Source of the DNA: an uncultured Christensenellaceae bacterium
GTDB lineage: Bacteria; Bacillota; Clostridia; Christensenellales; Borkfalkiaceae
Assembly (NCBI GenBank): GCA_910588645.1
Contig: CAJUOY010000006.1
Location: 11,043-75,042 of the forward strand
Reading direction: 5' to 3'
DNA length: 64,000 bases
Below the pieces are notes generated by a model. That model searched no databases. It was not told the DNA's origin and was given only the letters and a program-made list of their open reading frames with translations. Of this stretch, positions 36,387 to 43,600 are shown piece after piece. Numbering within the stretch: the first letter of the stretch is position 1; the number at the start of each line of letters is the position of its first letter. Made by a program: the position numbers and the translations under genes.

Positions 36387-37931
36387 CTATTTAAAATAAA
36401 TAATCTGCTCGTCGTCTGCGGAAAGAATGCGTTTCATCGTTATCTTCGAACGCACCTTTGCGGACATTACGGCTTTGAAACCGAGCGCCTGAATTGTAAT
36501 CAAGGGTGTCATTGCAACCATTGCGACTACGCCGAAAGCGTCGGTCATAATATTTGCCGCCGAACCGCCGTTCAAAGTTATGCAAGCTCCCACTACAAGC
36601 GGAAGTATGAAGCTTGAAGTCAGGGGGCCGCTCGCAACCCCGCCGGAGTCGAACGCGATCGCGGTGTAAATTCTCGGTACAAAGAAACTCAGCCCAAGCG
36701 AAATCATATATCCCGGTATAAGATAATAGAGAATGGAGAACCCGAAAATCATTCTTACAATGGAGAGTGCAATAGAAACTCCGACTGCAATGGAAAGCGC
36801 AAGGAGCATTTCTATCTTTTTTACGCCGCCGCCCGTTATTTCTTCTACCTGCTTGTTTAAAACGTGTACTGCGGGCTCTGCCAAGACGACTACCATACCG
36901 AGTATGAGACCGAACGTTACGAGAACGGCGGGGTGAAGCTTGGAGATACATTGACCTATTTTGAAGCCGACGGGCATAAACCCTACTTCGACGGCGGTCA
37001 AAAATATTATGAGCCCGAAGAAAGTATAAATTATGCCTATGCCTATCTGTAAAAGTTTGCTTTTGGGGAGCTTTAAAATAGTAAATTGCAGTATGAAGAA
37101 GAAAGCTACGACAAGTCCGAGCGCAAGCCCTACGTTTTTGATATTGGATAAAATTATGTGTCCTATTTCTTTGAGGCTTGCCTCTACCGTAGCGTATGCG
37201 GCCAGTTCGTCCAAAACTTCGGGGGGCATTTCGCCGTTCGCCGTCATAGAAAGCACCATTACGGCAATCATAGGGCCTATCGAACACAAGGCTATTAGCC
37301 CGAAACTGTTTTCATTGGAGTTACGGCCGCCTATAGTTGTTGCTATACCTACGCCCAGCGCCATTATAAAAGGCACTGTTATAGGGCCTGTCGTTACCCC
37401 GCCCGAATCGAACGAAAGGGAGAGGAACGAAAATTTGCCTTCCTGTATGAGGATCGCGCAAAGCGCAAACAGCAGCATATAGAAGAACATTAAAAGCATA
37501 GAAAGGTTTAGCCTGAAAACTATTTTAAGTACGGCAATGACCAAAAATATTCCTACACCCACGCCTACGGTGACAATCAGGACGGTGCTGTTCATAACCG
37601 CTTTGACCTGTCCCGCAAGAACGGAGAGGTCGGGTTCGGCTACCGTAATAAGCAAGCCCATAAGAAAACATACGGATATGAGAATAAGTAATTTTTTTGA
37701 TTTGGTAAGTCCCGAGCCGACGTGTTCGCCCATAGGCGTCATTGCAAGATCTGCACCGAGATTAAAGAGACCTATGCCTATTATGAGCATAACGGCGGAT
37801 ACGGCAAAGGCCGCCGTTTCCGTGCCGTTTAAGTCGATAAGCGGAGTAAAGGATATTATAAGTACTATCAACGCGACCGGCAAAACGGAGATAGACGATT
37901 CTTTAAGTTTGAGTAACAGAGCTTTTATCAA
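36387..37931 (-). CDS. DUF1538 membrane protein, internally duplicated
   Basis: Polytopic membrane protein of 514 residues made of two similar halves. Repeated signatures: AEPDLSVLAGQV versus AEPAVHVLNKQV, FDSGGVTTGPIT versus FDSGGVASGPLT, and SFGLIALCSIGP versus AFGVVAMVAMTP. This duplicated FDSGG..(T/S)GP architecture resembles a transporter with two inverted or parallel half-sites. The function is not established. The start is TTG (37931) with an ideal SD GGGAGG; no ATG is suitably placed. It is first of a three-gene operon with two PII-like proteins, which points to a metabolite-gated transporter. Confidence 0.85.
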   Translation of the reverse strand: MIKALLLKLKESSISVLPVALIVLIISFTPLIDLNGTETAAFAVSAVMLIIGIGLFNLGADLAMTPMGEHVGSGLTKSKKLLILISVCFLMGLLITVAEPDLSVLAGQVKAVMNSTVLIVTVGVGVGIFLVIAVLKIVFRLNLSMLLMFFYMLLFALCAILIQEGKFSFLSLSFDSGGVTTGPITVPFIMALGVGIATTIGGRNSNENSFGLIALCSIGPMIAVMVLSMTANGEMPPEVLDELAAYATVEASLKEIGHIILSNIKNVGLALGLVVAFFFILQFTILKLPKSKLLQIGIGIIYTFFGLIIFLTAVEVGFMPVGFKIGQCISKLHPAVLVTFGLILGMVVVLAEPAVHVLNKQVEEITGGGVKKIEMLLALSIAVGVSIALSIVRMIFGFSILYYLIPGYMISLGLSFFVPRIYTAIAFDSGGVASGPLTSSFILPLVVGACITLNGGSAANIMTDAFGVVAMVAMTPLITIQALGFKAVMSAKVRSKITMKRILSADDEQIIYFK

Positions 37932-37975
37932 AAGTTAAACCTCCCGTCAGCGGTCTTGAAAAAATAATAATATTA

Positions 37976-38004
37976 ATTATATCATAAAATTATGAGCACT
38001 GCAA
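37976..38004 (-). promoter_or_regulatory. Promoter of the DUF1538-PII operon
   Basis: Minus strand: TTGCAG (38004-37999), 17 nt, TATAAT (37981-37976). The leader to the TTG start is about 38 nt. Confidence 0.76.
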
Positions 38005-38064
38005 GAACGTTGTTACATAAAATGCAAGCTTAGTTAAAAAATTTAATATAATTAAATAAAACGT

Positions 38065-38093
38065 TTGACAAAACAAGTTATATTTCATATAAT
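38065..38093 (+). promoter_or_regulatory. Perfect-consensus promoter of tRNA-Arg
   Basis: TTGACA (38065-38070), 17 nt, TATAAT (38088-38093). The start near 38100 leaves a ~90-nt leader before the tRNA. Confidence 0.83.
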
Positions 38094-38191
38094 AATTACG
38101 CTGTTAAAAGAGAGTAGATTATGGTAAATGCAATAGTTATTGCAATGGATCAAGTTTAAATCTGTACGCTTTTTAACGCATAAAATCAAAT

Positions 38192-38268
<77 letters not shown>

Positions 38269-38310
38269 ATTAAAACCCAAATCGAACTATTGATTTGGGT
38301 TTTAATTTTA
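38269..38310 (+). terminator. Terminator of tRNA-Arg
   Basis: A 15-bp perfect stem (38269-38283 with 38292-38306, arm ATTAAAACCCAAATC) is followed by a T-rich stretch. Confidence 0.85.
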
Positions 38311-38332
38311 ATAAGAAATGGCGCAGTTTAAG

Positions 38333-38372
38333 AACAAACAAGTCCGAACGATTTCGTTCGGACTTGTTTGTT
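38333..38372. terminator. Perfect 18-bp hairpin after the SLOG gene
   Basis: AACAAACAAGTCCGAACG (38333-38350) pairs perfectly with 38355-38372 around a 4-nt loop. On the minus strand it follows the SLOG stop (38381) and leads into a moderately U-rich run, so it is probably that gene's terminator. Confidence 0.6.
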
Positions 38373-38380
38373 TGCATGTT

Positions 38381-38878
38381 TCAAAAATCGATGAATTTTA
38401 TAATTTTATTCTTTTTCATAGCATAGTCGACAGTGTACCACGTACCGCCTTTTTTAACGCCGTTAAAAAAAGCAATGATCACGTCGCTTTTGTCTACCAT
38501 ATAACGGTTGCGTTTAAACATACATTCCGGAGTGTATTGATCGGAAATAACGATAAATCGGTCGGTGCGCCTAAGTAAACCGTCATAACGCGATTTATCC
38601 GGTTTAGACCATTTAAGCGTCTGATCGTAGCAGGGAATAGCACACTCCAAAGTAATGAGGTAACGCTCCTCGTCGCGCAAATTTAATACAGTTTCCGCAA
38701 AGTCCATATCGAAGCCTACTGCCATACCGGAAATAAAGTGAGTAACACCGTATTCGTTTATGATAAACAAAATTGTTTGCCTCAGTCGCTTTAAATAAGC
38801 TTTATGTTTAATTATGTCCTTTCCGTACGGATAAGGAAAACTTTTAGGACGATGTCCTGTACAACAACAAATTTTCAT
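38381..38878 (-). CDS. SLOG-superfamily protein (DUF1273/YpsA-like)
   Basis: A 165-residue Rossmann-like SLOG protein of the YpsA/DUF1273 group, presumed to bind a nucleotide or nucleotide-derived ligand. Visible: CCCTGHRPKSFPYPYGKD at the start, HFISGMAVGFDMDFAE (glycine-rich ligand loop) in the middle and IIAFFNGVKKGGTWYTVDYA (second nucleotide-contact block) near the end. Base composition is AT-rich compared with core genes. The SD is AAAGG. It is divergent from a double-XRE regulator across a symmetrical operator. A truncated copy of its 5' end lies at 39783-39881. SLOG proteins occur in stress and defence contexts; its role here is unknown. Confidence 0.82.
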   Translation of the reverse strand: MKICCCTGHRPKSFPYPYGKDIIKHKAYLKRLRQTILFIINEYGVTHFISGMAVGFDMDFAETVLNLRDEERYLITLECAIPCYDQTLKWSKPDKSRYDGLLRRTDRFIVISDQYTPECMFKRNRYMVDKSDVIIAFFNGVKKGGTWYTVDYAMKKNKIIKFIDF

Positions 38879-38893
38879 ATTTTACCTTTAACA

Positions 38894-38922
38894 TTAGACA
38901 ATATAAGCTTAATATTGTCTAA
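38894..38922. promoter_or_regulatory. Operator 1 between SLOG and XRE genes
   Basis: A perfect 11-bp inverted repeat TTAGACAATAT (38894-38904) pairs with ATATTGTCTAA (38912-38922) around a 7-nt spacer. It sits 16 nt from the SLOG start. A possible plus-strand promoter (TTGTCT, 17 nt, TAATAC at 38915-38943) overlaps it. Confidence 0.72.
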
Positions 38923-38953
38923 TTAACTATAAAAATTTAATACCATATTTTTA

Positions 38954-38981
38954 CTGACAATTTACGCATTTAATTGTCTAA
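38954..38981. promoter_or_regulatory. Operator 2 between SLOG and XRE genes
   Basis: The imperfect inverted repeat CTGACAATT...AATTGTCTA (38954-38962 and 38972-38980) shares the GACAAT/ATTGTC half-sites of operator 1. It lies about 30 nt before the XRE start. Confidence 0.55.
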
Positions 38982-39010
38982 TTGGCAGAAATTAAAAATG
39001 GTATTATTAA

Positions 39011-39472
39011 ATGGCTATATCTAAAAATTTTCAAAACAGATTTGTTGAATTAGCGGATGAGTTGGACGAAAAAAACAAATCTAAAAGAGCTAAAATAATA
39101 GGGATAAGTAACACTACTTATTCTAATGCGTATAACTACGGAATTATCCCCAAAACTTCTTCTTTAATAATAATTGCCGATTATTTTAACATATCAGTTG
39201 AATATCTTATTGGGAATACAGATAACGAACATTTTGAAAAATCCAAGCACCCTATTCAATTTAAGGAACGTCTAATTAAATTGCAAAAGGAAAAAAATAT
39301 TTTTACTGTCTACGAACTTTCGCAAAGAATTCATATACATCGTAATAATATTGCGCAATGGATCAAATTAAACTGTATACCGCTTATTGACGATTTGATC
39401 ATTGTAGCGGACTTTTTTGATGTATCTGTCGATTATCTGCTTGGCAGAACGGACGACAGAACTACTAATTAA
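39011..39472 (+). CDS. Tandem double-XRE transcription regulator
   Basis: A 153-residue protein built from two Cro/C1-type HTH domains in tandem (about 8-72 and 84-148). Each ends with the same dimer-type motif: YFNISVEYLIGNTD and FFDVSVDYLLGRTD. Two HTHs in one chain could read a pseudo-symmetrical operator as a single molecule. No SD is obvious and the promoter lies in the divergent operator region, so autoregulation and control of the SLOG gene are likely. AT-rich, like the rest of the islet. Its 3' end meets the terminator of a convergent minus-strand ncRNA. Confidence 0.86.
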   Translation: MAISKNFQNRFVELADELDEKNKSKRAKIIGISNTTYSNAYNYGIIPKTSSLIIIADYFNISVEYLIGNTDNEHFEKSKHPIQFKERLIKLQKEKNIFTVYELSQRIHIHRNNIAQWIKLNCIPLIDDLIIVADFFDVSVDYLLGRTDDRTTN

Positions 39473-39504
39473 AAAAGTGCCGTTCCCATAACGAAGAACG
39501 ACAC
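39471..39504 (-). terminator. Intrinsic terminator of the candidate ncRNA
   Basis: On the minus strand GTGTCGTTC (39504-39496) pairs with GAACGGCAC (39485-39477), 9 bp with one G-U, a 10-nt loop, then TTTTTT. On the plus strand the G-U becomes a C-A mismatch and there is no T-run, so it is minus-strand specific. Confidence 0.75.
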
Positions 39505-39641
39505 CGTAGATTATACCGTTCGTCGTTAGTCGCCAAACCAAAACTTAACTTCCCGTACGAGAAATAAAGCAACGATTTCGAGTATAGTTCTACCAATAAC
39601 TATGCTCGCACGGGAAAAATTTATTCGTTTTGATTTGGCGA
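39471..39641 (-). ncRNA. Candidate structured small RNA (~170 nt)
   Basis: A complete minus-strand transcription unit without a protein frame. The promoter TTGACA-17-TAAAAT predicts a start at about 39640, exactly at the base of a long hairpin. Outer stem: 39627-39641 with 39530-39544 (14/15 paired). Middle stem: 39605-39616 with 39550-39561 (11/12). Inner stem: 39598-39607 with 39580-39589 (9/10). A one-sided bulge of about 20 nt lies at 39562-39579. A terminator (39477-39504) with TTTTTT ends it. A second pairing, 39518-39527 with 39490-39499, competes with the terminator stem. No known RNA family was recognised; 6S RNA is a weak alternative. Confidence 0.68.
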
Positions 39642-39646
39642 TTTCT

Positions 39647-39675
39647 ATTTTAGCAAAATAAGAATATTATGTCAA
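39647..39675 (-). promoter_or_regulatory. Promoter of the candidate ncRNA
   Basis: Minus strand: TTGACA (39675-39670), 17 nt, TAAAAT (39652-39647). The predicted start coincides with the base of the long hairpin. Confidence 0.76.
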
Positions 39676-39782
39676 TTAAAAATTTTACTTAATATAATTG
39701 TAAACCGTTTATGATGAGCTGTGCTGTGCAAACTATAAAAAGTAGAGATTATTAAGTTCTTTGCCTTTTTACATTAAATAAA

Positions 39783-39881
39783 ATAATTGCCGAAGTTGAT
39801 TTAAATAAACTTTATGTTTAATTTCATCCTTTCCGTACGGATAAGGAAAACTTTTAGGACGATGCCCTGTGCAACAACAAA
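39783..39881 (-). pseudogene. Truncated copy of the SLOG gene
   Basis: About 100 bp closely match the first third of the SLOG gene (38769-38878). The encoded segment ICCCTGHRPKSFPYPYGKD is kept, then the frame ends after NQLRQLFYLM. It lacks the original ATG (AAT in its place) and all ligand-binding blocks beyond the first. An open frame extending to 39975 adds an unrelated hydrophobic leader and is probably not a gene. It is a remnant of local duplication. Confidence 0.75.
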
Positions 39882-39911
39882 TATTTTTCACAACAACAAT
39901 TATAGCATTAA

Positions 39912-39933
39912 TTATGGTTATATGCAACCATAA
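39912..39933. promoter_or_regulatory. Inverted repeat upstream of the second XRE gene
   Basis: Perfect 8-bp arms TTATGGTT (39912-39919) and AACCATAA (39926-39933) with a 6-nt spacer. A possible operator, 60 nt before the GTG start at 39992. Confidence 0.5.
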
Positions 39934-39991
39934 AGATGTAAAAATTAATAATAAAATTATAGTTGCCCACAACAATAAAGGAAGGCAGCTT

Positions 39992-40234
39992 GTGAATAAC
40001 GTTAATCACGCTTTGGTTTTGAGAATTGAGGAGCTTTTGAAAGTTAATAATATGACCAGATATAAACTTGCTATGGAAAGCGGTGTTTCTCATTCAACGT
40101 TGAAAAATATTATGCACGAAACAGTTAAAGATAATTTATTATCAACTACTATTCTAATAGCTAACGGGTTTGGTATGTCTGTAAGCGAATTTTTAAATAG
40201 TCCGTTGTTTGCGGAAGAAAATTTGGATATATAA
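39992..40234 (+). CDS. Small XRE-family regulator
   Basis: An 80-residue single-domain Cro/C1-type HTH protein: LRIEELLKVNNMTRYKLAM, ESGVSHSTLKNIM (recognition helix) and NGFGMSVSEFLNSPLF. The start is GTG at 39992, chosen because AAGGAAGG lies 6 nt before it. A longer open frame from 39869 would add a hydrophobic stretch coming from the flank of the SLOG remnant. AT-rich. A decayed 37-bp piece of this gene recurs at 40574-40610. Target unknown. Confidence 0.78.
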   Translation: MNNVNHALVLRIEELLKVNNMTRYKLAMESGVSHSTLKNIMHETVKDNLLSTTILIANGFGMSVSEFLNSPLFAEENLDI

Positions 40235-40246
40235 GATTTTTGCAGG

Positions 40247-40268
40247 TGCGTAATACATACCTTACGCA
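40247..40268. promoter_or_regulatory. XRE operator A
   Basis: Inverted repeat TGCGTAA (40247-40253), 8 nt, TTACGCA (40262-40268). It shares the GTAA-8-TTAC core, including TACCTTAC, with operator B. Confidence 0.65.
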
Positions 40269-40277
40269 AAGCATTTC

Positions 40278-40297
40278 TTGTAAACTTTACCTTACAA
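40278..40297. promoter_or_regulatory. XRE operator B
   Basis: Inverted repeat TTGTAA (40278-40283), 8 nt, TTACAA (40292-40297). Its centre lies 30 bp (about three helical turns) from that of operator A and 8 nt before the XRE start, typical of an autoregulated repressor. Confidence 0.65.
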
Positions 40298-40304
40298 TTT
40301 AATT

Positions 40305-40514
40305 ATGAAAAATAAATTTGCCGTCAGGTTAAACGAATTAATTAAAGACAATAACGTATCGAAAAGAGAACTGGCCAAGAAAATAGGAGTCTCGGCAACA
40401 AGTATCTCCGATTGGTCCAACGGGAAGATACAGCCGACGGCCGAAAATATTTTTTTGATTTCGGAATATTTTCAAGTAAGCGCAGATTATCTACTCGGTT
40501 TAATAGACTTTTAA
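40305..40514 (+). CDS. Small XRE-family regulator
   Basis: A 69-residue Cro/C1-type HTH protein. The HTH core is ELAKKIGVSATSISDWSNGK, followed by the dimer motif ISEYFQVSADYLLGL. Length and layout match small phage-like or element-borne repressors. Two matched inverted repeats precede it, so it probably represses itself. No classical SD is evident. The next gene on the plus strand is 4.5 kb away, so any co-regulated target is unclear. It may be left over from a mobile element inserted next to tRNA-Arg. Confidence 0.82.
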   Translation: MKNKFAVRLNELIKDNNVSKRELAKKIGVSATSISDWSNGKIQPTAENIFLISEYFQVSADYLLGLIDF

Positions 40515-40573
40515 GCAAATTTAGTTCTTCTTAAGATTACTTCTTTTTAAAATGGTTATATTTTAAATAAATA

Positions 40574-40610
40574 ACTATCCTAATAGCTAACGGATTTCAT
40601 ATATCTATAA
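40574..40610 (+). pseudogene. Decayed fragment of the 39992 XRE gene
   Basis: 37 bp match 40148-40184 with about six differences (shared CTAATAGCTAACGG). It has no open frame. It shows that the islet contains duplicated, degenerating pieces of its own genes. Confidence 0.6.
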
Positions 40611-40615
40611 ATAGA

Positions 40616-40647
40616 AAATGCGCGGTTGCATATGCAACCGCGCATTT
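40616..40647. terminator. 32-bp perfect palindrome, bidirectional terminator
   Basis: Arms AAATGCGCGGTTGCAT at 40616-40631 with their exact complement through 40647, followed by ATTTATTT. It separates the XRE gene from the convergent M60 gene. Confidence 0.8.
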
Positions 40648-40676
40648 ATTTACTTATTTTTTATGATAAACATTTA

Positions 40677-43600
40677 TCAAGCATAAGTGAGTATTGAGTC
40701 TATGTTTGCTTCGCCCGTGCATCTTATTTCAACGCGGTGGGTGCCTTCCGCAAGCTTTTGAGACATGTATGATACGGAGTAAATTCCGTTATCCTCTTTA
40801 AGCTCAATGGAATCCGCTTTCTTTCCGTCGATATAGACTTCGAAGTTTCTTCCGAATTCAGACGGCGATATGAAACCGACTCTTGTACCCGTAAAGTCAA
40901 ACGACATTGTCGCGCCCTTTTGTCCGATATAAATATGTCCGAACGTGGAGAACGCTTGCTCGCCCTTCCAATTCCCTGCATATTTGAACATCGAGTTGTC
41001 GGGGCATATGTCATTACCGTTGGGGATAGTCAGTATTGACGATAACTCGATTTTGTTAAGACACAAGTATTTCTGATAGCCTGTGGAATGAGTATCCGTA
41101 ACTTCGACTTTATAGTAACTGAACGTATGGTATTCGTCAAAGTCGGCGACAACCTGTAATTTGCCGAGCTTAGATCCTGCAGTTTCATAAACCTGCGTCC
41201 AGTTTTCACCGTCCTCGCTTACCCAAATCTTAAAGGCTTTGGGAAGATAGGTGCTGTAATTCGATTTTACTGCCGAACCGTGGAATACCAGACGGTTTGC
41301 GGTTACGGGATTATCGAGTTTAACTGTAGCTATAAACGGGTTATTTTCTGAAATACTTGTTTTATTTGTGTGGATAAAAGTATTATCATCATCATCAAAA
41401 AGATTATCTATTGAAAAAGATGACGAACTGTCCCAAGGTTGATACTGCGACTCGATACACGTCTGTTTTTCATCGAACACTTTAAGATCATTATAGGTAT
41501 AGTTATATTTCCTTGTGTAGAAATAATCTGTAGTGAAGTCGGCGTTCGATGGGAACTCATAATCGTGTCTGTACGCGTTTACGTAATTAGCCTTGGTAGG
41601 AGGTATGAGTTCTGCGTTGTTGGCTTCTTCTTCCGTAACCTCGTTGCCCTGATAGTCAAAGTAATGAGTAACTCCGTTTTCGTCAACCGTCATAGTGAAC
41701 ATCGGTTCCGTCCATTTTGCCGTACCGAGGCCGATATAGCTGACTGTAGGCGAAGACTGTACTATAAGTACTTCTTTGAAGTATACCCAGGAATGTTCTT
41801 CAAGTTCGAGATCTACGTAAGTTTTGTCGTCGTTGAGACGGAACTGCGCGCTATTGCCTATCACCGAACTATCTTTAATGGTGGCGCCAAGTGTGTATGT
41901 TTTGCCGTCGTCAACGGAATAATACATTGCGCAGTTCATTCTTCCGCGCAGATAAATACGGTACTTGCCCGCGTCCTCGAAATACAATTTGCCGTGAAGT
42001 TCGTTGATAGTGTTGTCTTTTACGAAATACTTGTCGGGGGCATTGGGGTACTTATCGTGCGTTGCGTCGTTATCGGGATAATACCATATGTCGGTATTAC
42101 AGTTCTGGGTGGGGTTGAAATGATCTTCCTCGATAACTTCAGTATAACCTTCATATCCGCTTTCATAAGCCGTCTGTGCATCCGTATACATATTGTCGGC
42201 TGAATAGGTATAAGTCTTTCTTGTAAGCGTCGTCTTATTGGTCTCGTGCGATTGTTCGAATTGAAGCACAAGGTCGACGTCCTCTACTGTAAACGCATTG
42301 TCGTTCTTAGTGATTGAAAGAGTTGCGATTATTTCTCCCGAACCGAGGTTATTTGTGTCCGGATGGTAAATGAAGTTGTAATCGTCAATCTGCTCTATAG
42401 AGCCGTGTTCGGGTTGTGAAATGCTTTTTATAGTGTAGTTGAATTCCTCGGGTATGACCACGCTTCCGCTTGCATACTGTCCGTTGGGAGAGGAATATTT
42501 GCTCAGATCGATATTGAAATCCTTTCCGAAAGGGATCACGTACGGTTGCATAGTGTTTATATACTTCTTTTGACCATCGTAATTGTAGCTTCTTCCCGTT
42601 TGATATACGGACGATACTGGAACAAACATAGGGTATTCGGGATTACCCCAATTTTCTGCAACGGAGTCGTCTATGCCTTTAAGCAAATCCTTAAAGTAAT
42701 ATGTCATATCGTTATGAGTTATTTCCTGCCAGGCTCTTAAATATCCGGTATAAGTTTGTCCGTATTTTCCGATTTGTTGTCTATACTTAGCCTGAATGTA
42801 GTTGTCGGGGCCGAAGTTGTGTAAGAGCGTTGCATAGAGCGCAAGGCCCTGATTGCCGTTCGAAGGATTTTCACTCGGTCTCCTTATTTTAAGCACTTCT
42901 TCAAGCGCAAGCGTCGCGCTGGTGTAGTTGTTCCAACCGCCGAGGCCTGCCGCGCCGTAACTTGAAATACCTCTGTTTGCGGATATTTTTGTGAAAAGCG
43001 CGTATGATACAAGCGTCATTCCGTTGTTGGTTACTTCGCCGCCGTTGCCTACGCCGTAACCCTGGAAGTTGTGATGATACTCGTGGAAGTTACCCCAAGC
43101 GCCAGAAGAAACTATGGAGTTATAATTAAGCGCAGAGCTCATCCAGCCGGAGGGACAGTTTACGGAGCCCTGTCCGGGGAATGCAACCGCCGCGCCTGCA
43201 GCTACAAACGGTTCGTAAAGGAATACAATACCCTGCGATGAGCCGGTTGTCGTAACTGAGGCAACTTTGTCCCAAAGCACCGCTACTTTATATATGTCAT
43301 CATAGGAGAAATTTTTAGCGTTAATCTTGGGGCCTGAATGCAGTACGCCGTTGTGCCAAACTTCGAGGTCGAAGTAAGGAGTGGAAGATTGTGCATTTGC
43401 TTCGAATTCTTCCCTCGTTGTATATCCCAATATGAAGTGCGAGTATGTAACGCCGCCCGAAATAGTTGCGGTGAAAGTTACGCTTTTATTGCGGATATAT
43501 ATTGGACCGCCGATAAACGAACCTACGTAAGCGGTATAAACTCCGTTCTCCAACACCGCCGTATTCTTGTTTATCTTCATTGTGTTCAAAAGGTGAGGGA

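Noticed and set aside
39530..39641. MITE or insertion-sequence end explanation for the long inverted repeat
   Set aside because: No target-site duplication flanks it and its right end coincides with a promoter start; an RNA gene explains more, though a MITE origin is not excluded.
39471..39641. 6S RNA or retron ncRNA identity
   Set aside because: No reverse transcriptase is nearby, and the stem layout with a one-sided ~20-nt bulge does not clearly match the 6S central bubble; left unassigned.
39769..39975. Possible small membrane protein fused to a SLOG motif
   Set aside because: The second half is a truncated copy of the SLOG gene start and the hydrophobic leader is chance reading of AT-rich flank; treated as a pseudogene fragment.
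41439..42203. 254-codon plus-strand open frame inside the M60 gene
   Set aside because: Shadow of the M60 coding strand with low-complexity hydrophobic content; no start signals.
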